Positions 60,723-64,000 of a stretch of 64,000 nt of DNA are shown here, in pieces. The notes under the pieces were generated by a model. That model ran no database searches, was not told the origin of the DNA, and was given only the letters and a program-made list of their open reading frames with translations. The stretch covers positions 1,674,001-1,738,000 of the forward strand of contig NZ_CP014671.1 in the NCBI RefSeq assembly GCF_001697225.1. The letters are read 5' to 3'. The DNA is from Immundisolibacter cernigliae (lineage in GTDB: Bacteria > Pseudomonadota > Gammaproteobacteria > Immundisolibacterales > Immundisolibacteraceae). The position numbers and the translations under genes were made by a program. Position 1 is the stretch's first letter. The number at the start of each line of letters is the position of its first letter.

Positions 60723-62554
60723 TGTCCCACCTGCTCGAACTGCGCGAGCTGCGCACGCAGTTTGCGACCCCCACCGGCCCGCTGGTGGCCGTCGACGGCG
60801 TCTCGCTGAGTCTGGATGCCGGCCAGACGCTGGTGCTGCTGGGCGAATCCGGCTGCGGCAAGTCGGTGACGGCGCTGTCCATCCTGCGCCTGCTGCCGCC
60901 CAGCGCCCGCCAGGTCGGCGGCGAAGTGTGGCTGGACGGCACGAACCTGAGCGCCCTGCCGGAGGCGGCCATGCGCGCCGTGCGCGGCCGGCGCATCGGC
61001 ATGATCTTTCAGGAACCGATGACCAGCCTGAACCCGGTCATGCGCATCGGCGCCCAGATCGCCGAGGTCATCGCCCACCACCTGGGCGGCAGCGGGCGCG
61101 CCGTGCGTGCGCGGGGCGTGGAGCTGCTGGCCGCCACCGGCATGGCCGACCCGGCGCACCGCTACGACGAATTCCCGCACCAGTTGTCGGGCGGCATGAA
61201 ACAGCGCGCCATGATCGCCATGGCGCTGGCCTGCGACCCGCAGCTGCTGATCGCCGACGAGCCGACCACGGCGCTGGACGTCACCACCCAGGCGCAGATC
61301 CTGGACCTGCTGCAGGGCCTGCAGCGCGCGCGCGGCATGGGCCTGCTGCTGGTCACGCACGACCTTGGCGTGGCCGCGCGCATGGCCGATCAGGTGGCCG
61401 TGATGCAGGCCGGGCGGGTGGTGGAACAGGCGCCGCGGGAGCGGTTCTTCAGCGCCCCGCAGCATCCCTACTCGCAGGCGCTGTTCGCCGCGCTGCCGGA
61501 CTTCTCACGCCGTGGCCAGTCCCTGACCGGGCCGCGGCAGGACGGCGCCGTGCCGGCGACGGCGGAGGCGGAGGCGGCGGGCGAAACCGTGCTCGAAGTG
61601 CGCGACCTGAAGGTGCATTTCCCGATCCGCCGCGGCCTGCTGCAACGCCAGGCCGGCGCCGTGCGGGCCGTGGACGGCGTGTCGCTGAGCCTCGCCCGCG
61701 GCCGCACGCTGGCGGTGGTCGGGGAGTCCGGCTGCGGCAAGACCACGCTCGCCCGCGCCATCCTGCGCCTGCTCGATATCAGCGCCGGCAGCGTGCACTT
61801 CGAAGGCACGGATCTGGCCAGCCTGCCGCCGCGGCGGCTGCGTCCGCTGCGCCGCTATTTCCAGATCGTGTTCCAGGACCCCTACGGCTCGCTCAACCCA
61901 CGCCTGCGCGTGGCGGACATCGTGCGCGAGGGCCTGGATGCGCTCGGCATCGGGCAGCGCGCCTGGCGCGAACAACGGGTGGCGGAATTGCTGGCCCGCG
62001 TCGGCCTGCCCACCAACGCCGCCGACCGCTACCCGCACGAGTTCTCCGGCGGCCAGCGCCAGCGCATCAGCATCGCCCGCGCGCTGGCCGTGCAGCCGCG
62101 CCTGCTGGTGTGCGACGAGCCGACCAGCGCGCTGGACCTGTCCATCCAGGCGCAGATCCTGGACCTGCTGCAGGAACTGAAGGCCGAGCTTGGCCTCAGC
62201 TATCTGCTGATCACCCACAACCTGGGCGTGGTCGAGTATCTGGCCGATGAGGTGGCGGTGATGTACCTGGGCAGGATCGTCGAACACGGCCCGGTGGCCG
62301 GCGTGCTGCAGGCGCCACAACACCCCTACACGCGCGCCCTGCTGGCGGCCGTGCCGCGCGTGGCGCTGGACGCCACCCCGGAGCCACACGTCGCGGCCGG
62401 CGATCCGCCCTCGCCCGCGGCGCCGCCGCCCGGTTGCCACTACCACCCGCGCTGCCCGCTGGCCACCGACCTGTGCCGCCAAACCTATCCGCCCACGGTG
62501 ACGCTGGCCGGCGGGCTGCGGGTGGCCTGCCATCACATAGACGACAACCGGTAA
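60722..62554 (+). CDS. Fused double ATPase of the oligopeptide-type ABC importer (DppD-DppF-like)
   Basis: 610 residues containing two complete nucleotide-binding domains. The first (about 1-265) has Walker [13 protein letters not shown], signature [16 protein letters not shown] and Walker [13 protein letters not shown]. The second (about 290-600) has Walker [13 protein letters not shown], signature [15 protein letters not shown] and Walker [13 protein letters not shown]. Each ends with an oligopeptide-transporter C-terminal extension ([34 protein letters not shown], whose cysteines may bind an Fe-S cluster as in other DppD/OppD proteins). Energises import by the two permeases. Start overlaps the preceding stop (TGATG). 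Confidence 0.93.
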   Translation: MSHLLELRELRTQFATPTGPLVAVDGVSLSLDAGQTLVLLGESGCGKSVTALSILRLLPPSARQVGGEVWLDGTNLSALPEAAMRAVRGRRIGMIFQEPMTSLNPVMRIGAQIAEVIAHHLGGSGRAVRARGVELLAATGMADPAHRYDEFPHQLSGGMKQRAMIAMALACDPQLLIADEPTTALDVTTQAQILDLLQGLQRARGMGLLLVTHDLGVAARMADQVAVMQAGRVVEQAPRERFFSAPQHPYSQALFAALPDFSRRGQSLTGPRQDGAVPATAEAEAAGETVLEVRDLKVHFPIRRGLLQRQAGAVRAVDGVSLSLARGRTLAVVGESGCGKTTLARAILRLLDISAGSVHFEGTDLASLPPRRLRPLRRYFQIVFQDPYGSLNPRLRVADIVREGLDALGIGQRAWREQRVAELLARVGLPTNAADRYPHEFSGGQRQRISIARALAVQPRLLVCDEPTSALDLSIQAQILDLLQELKAELGLSYLLITHNLGVVEYLADEVAVMYLGRIVEHGPVAGVLQAPQHPYTRALLAAVPRVALDATPEPHVAAGDPPSPAAPPPGCHYHPRCPLATDLCRQTYPPTVTLAGGLRVACHHIDDNR

Positions 62555-62887
62555 CAGCCGCTAGCCGGACCTTTGTGTTGGGCGTTTTACGCGCCATGGG
62601 GGCAGCTGCGCCTCCGCGCGTGCGGTGGTCCGAGCGTTGCGATGCGCGCACACGCCGCGGCGACGCGCCGGATCAGCCGATCCTTACGGATTCCGAATTA
62701 CGGCGCCGCGGCGTGATTCGCTTTGGGCAAACTGGCCAGCGGCTGCCGGGATACCCCATCGATACCGTTGACGCCGGTCAAGATCGCCTGCCGGCCCCGT
62801 CCGCATGATGCGTTCTGCGTTTCACCCGGCGCGCCCCGCTCGTCGGACCACCGCATGGACGACGTCGCTCATAAGGAGATGAGAACG
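62555..62887. other. 333-bp gene-free interval
   Basis: Between the ABC operon and the desaturase gene. It contains a GGCGTTTTACGCGCC hairpin (about 62581-62595) that may end the ABC transcript, and AAGGAG (62873-62878) as desaturase ribosome-binding site. No gene or recognisable promoter is seen. Confidence 0.5.
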
Positions 62888-63826
62888 ATGGCAACACACG
62901 CCCCGGCCCCCAGCGAAACCCTGCTGCGCGAGTACATGCGCGCCCCGTTGCTGGCCATACCGACCGCGCTACTAGCGGTCCTCATGCTGGGCGGCATGGC
63001 GGCCGTCTGGTACCTGTGCCTGAGCGGCCGCATGAGCTTCTGGGCCGGCGCGCTGATCAACGGCCTGCTCAGCTACGGCCTGTTCAGCCCGATTCACGAC
63101 GGCGCCCACCGCGCCATCTCGCGCATCGGCTGGCTCAACGAAACCATCGCCGACGTGTCGCTGCTGTTCCTGTTCCCCTACGCGCCGATGGTGGCGCTGC
63201 GCTGGCTGCACAACCAACACCACATTCACGCCAACGGTGCCCAGGATCCGGACCGCTTCGAACATGACGGGCCCGGCTGGCAGGCGCCGCTGCGCTGGGC
63301 ATTCTTCGACCTCTGGTACATCTGGTACTTCTTCACCCGCGGCCAGCACCTGGTGAAGAAACACAGGAAGGAACTGATCGCGTTCTACAGCTGCCTGGCG
63401 CTGGCGGTCGGCACCCTGATCGCGCTCGGCTACGGCTACGAGCTGTTCATGCTGTGGTTCATCCCGACGCGCATCTCGCTGTTCCTGATCGCCCTGGTGT
63501 TCGTCATCCTGCCGCACCACCCGGCCATGGTCAGCCATCACGAGGATCCGTACCTGGCCACCACCATGCGCATGGGCTGGGAATGGCTGCTCACGCCACT
63601 GCTGGTGTATCAGAACTACCACCTGATCCATCACCTGTACCCGACGGTGCCGTTCTACAAGATGCACCGCGTCTGGTACCTGCGCTACGACGAGCACGCC
63701 CGGCACAACGTCAGCTACCAGACGGCGTTTGCGCTGGAGCCGCAGAACATCGAGCTGCACCGCAAGTTCCAAGCAACAGCGGGCGTGACCGGCAACGGCT
63801 CCGCCGCCCCCCTGTCGCCAGCCTGA
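62888..63826 (+). CDS. Membrane fatty-acid desaturase family protein
   Basis: 312 residues, four or more membrane segments. The three histidine clusters that hold the di-iron centre are visible: SPIHDGAHR (70-74), WLHNQHHIHANG (108-114) and YQNYHLIHHLYP (near 246). The order and spacing fit the FA_desaturase superfamily, which includes desaturases, hydroxylases and ketolases acting on membrane-linked lipids or terpenoids; the HDGAHR box is somewhat hydroxylase-like. AAGGAG sits 10 bases before the chosen ATG, favouring it over ATGs at 62855 and 62879. The substrate (acyl lipid, alkane-like or carotenoid) is not decided by sequence. Confidence 0.85.
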   Translation: MATHAPAPSETLLREYMRAPLLAIPTALLAVLMLGGMAAVWYLCLSGRMSFWAGALINGLLSYGLFSPIHDGAHRAISRIGWLNETIADVSLLFLFPYAPMVALRWLHNQHHIHANGAQDPDRFEHDGPGWQAPLRWAFFDLWYIWYFFTRGQHLVKKHRKELIAFYSCLALAVGTLIALGYGYELFMLWFIPTRISLFLIALVFVILPHHPAMVSHHEDPYLATTMRMGWEWLLTPLLVYQNYHLIHHLYPTVPFYKMHRVWYLRYDEHARHNVSYQTAFALEPQNIELHRKFQATAGVTGNGSAAPLSPA

Positions 63827-63839
63827 CGCAGATCATCAC

Positions 63840-63871
63840 GACGGCCCCGACGCCTAGCGCGGGGGGCCGTC
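63840..63871 (+). terminator. GC-rich hairpin after the desaturase gene
   Basis: A 9-bp stem GACGGCCCC (63840-63848) / GGGGCCGTC (63863-63871), 14-base loop, no T tract; a probable transcript end. The last 129 bases of the window contain no gene that I can support. Confidence 0.5.
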
Positions 63872-64000
63872 TGTGCGCTGCAAAGGGCCTGTCCCTGTGT
63901 GTCGGGTTGTGACGCTCGCACGTCCTGGAAGTGATTCTGGTCTATCCGAACTTCAGCTCATGCCGAACGCGGCCTATCGCCGTCCGTGGGGCGGCGCAGC

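Overview
The window is high-GC DNA (most genes roughly 65-70% GC by eye) from a Gammaproteobacterium. The evidence is the gene order: trpE-rpe-algC-dut-coaBC-radC, queA-tgt-yajC-secD-secF, and tig-clpP-clpX-lon-hupB-(tRNA-Val, tRNA-Asp)-ppiD-fabI are all gammaproteobacterial arrangements. A PEP-CTERM-type surface protein suggests an environmental lineage (Nevskiales/Chromatiales-like is my guess) rather than an enteric or classical pseudomonad. I cannot name the genus from sequence alone.

Layout. 0.3-6.9 kb: a leftward copper/silver efflux operon (small Cys-rich exported protein, cusC, cusB, cusA) whose last gene is a MerR-type regulator; cusC, cusB, cusA and merR overlap by 4 bp each. 7.0-12.1 kb: a 2-keto-4-pentenoate hydratase gene that loses its 3' end where the end of an integrative element begins (MobH relaxase, XRE regulator, headless LysR-type protein, tyrosine integrase; no conjugation apparatus). 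12.5-20.4 kb: housekeeping block (trpE, rpe, algC, dut, coaBC, radC), an MFS exporter and a small coiled-coil membrane protein. 20.5-23.1 kb: a two-gene unit encoding a GNAT/C39-peptidase-like fusion and a RimK-like ATP-grasp ligase. 23.3-26.3 kb: PEP-CTERM protein, an unusual SDR and an acyl-CoA dehydrogenase. 26.4-28.3 kb: a decayed integron of lower GC: intI fragment, recombination core, aqpZ cassette with attC, a broken membrane-protein cassette with attC, and a MITE-like element followed by a probable third attC.

28.3-34.6 kb: crotonase, FadH-type reductase, ispA, xseB, parE. 34.7-41 kb: alpha/beta hydrolase, a strong candidate small RNA (promoter, 5' hairpin, CUCCUCCUC linker, terminator), htpX with a heat-shock-type promoter, a DUF1015 protein, cysS, a periplasmic cyclophilin and lpxH. 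41-46.7 kb: secF, secD, yajC, tgt, queA and two tRNA-Leu genes. 46.7-56.1 kb: the protein quality-control cluster tig, clpP, clpX, lon, hupB, two tRNAs, ppiD, then convergent fabI. 56.1-62.6 kb: a four-gene oligopeptide-type ABC importer with a membrane-anchored binding lipoprotein and a fused double ATPase. 62.9-63.8 kb: a membrane fatty-acid desaturase.

The points most worth following up are the decayed integron carrying an aquaporin cassette, the candidate anti-Shine-Dalgarno sRNA upstream of htpX, near-identical heat-shock-type promoters for htpX and lon, the uncharacterised GNAT-C39/RimK pair, and the truncated hydratase/integrative-element junction. A family of REP-like double hairpins recurs at four intergenic loci.
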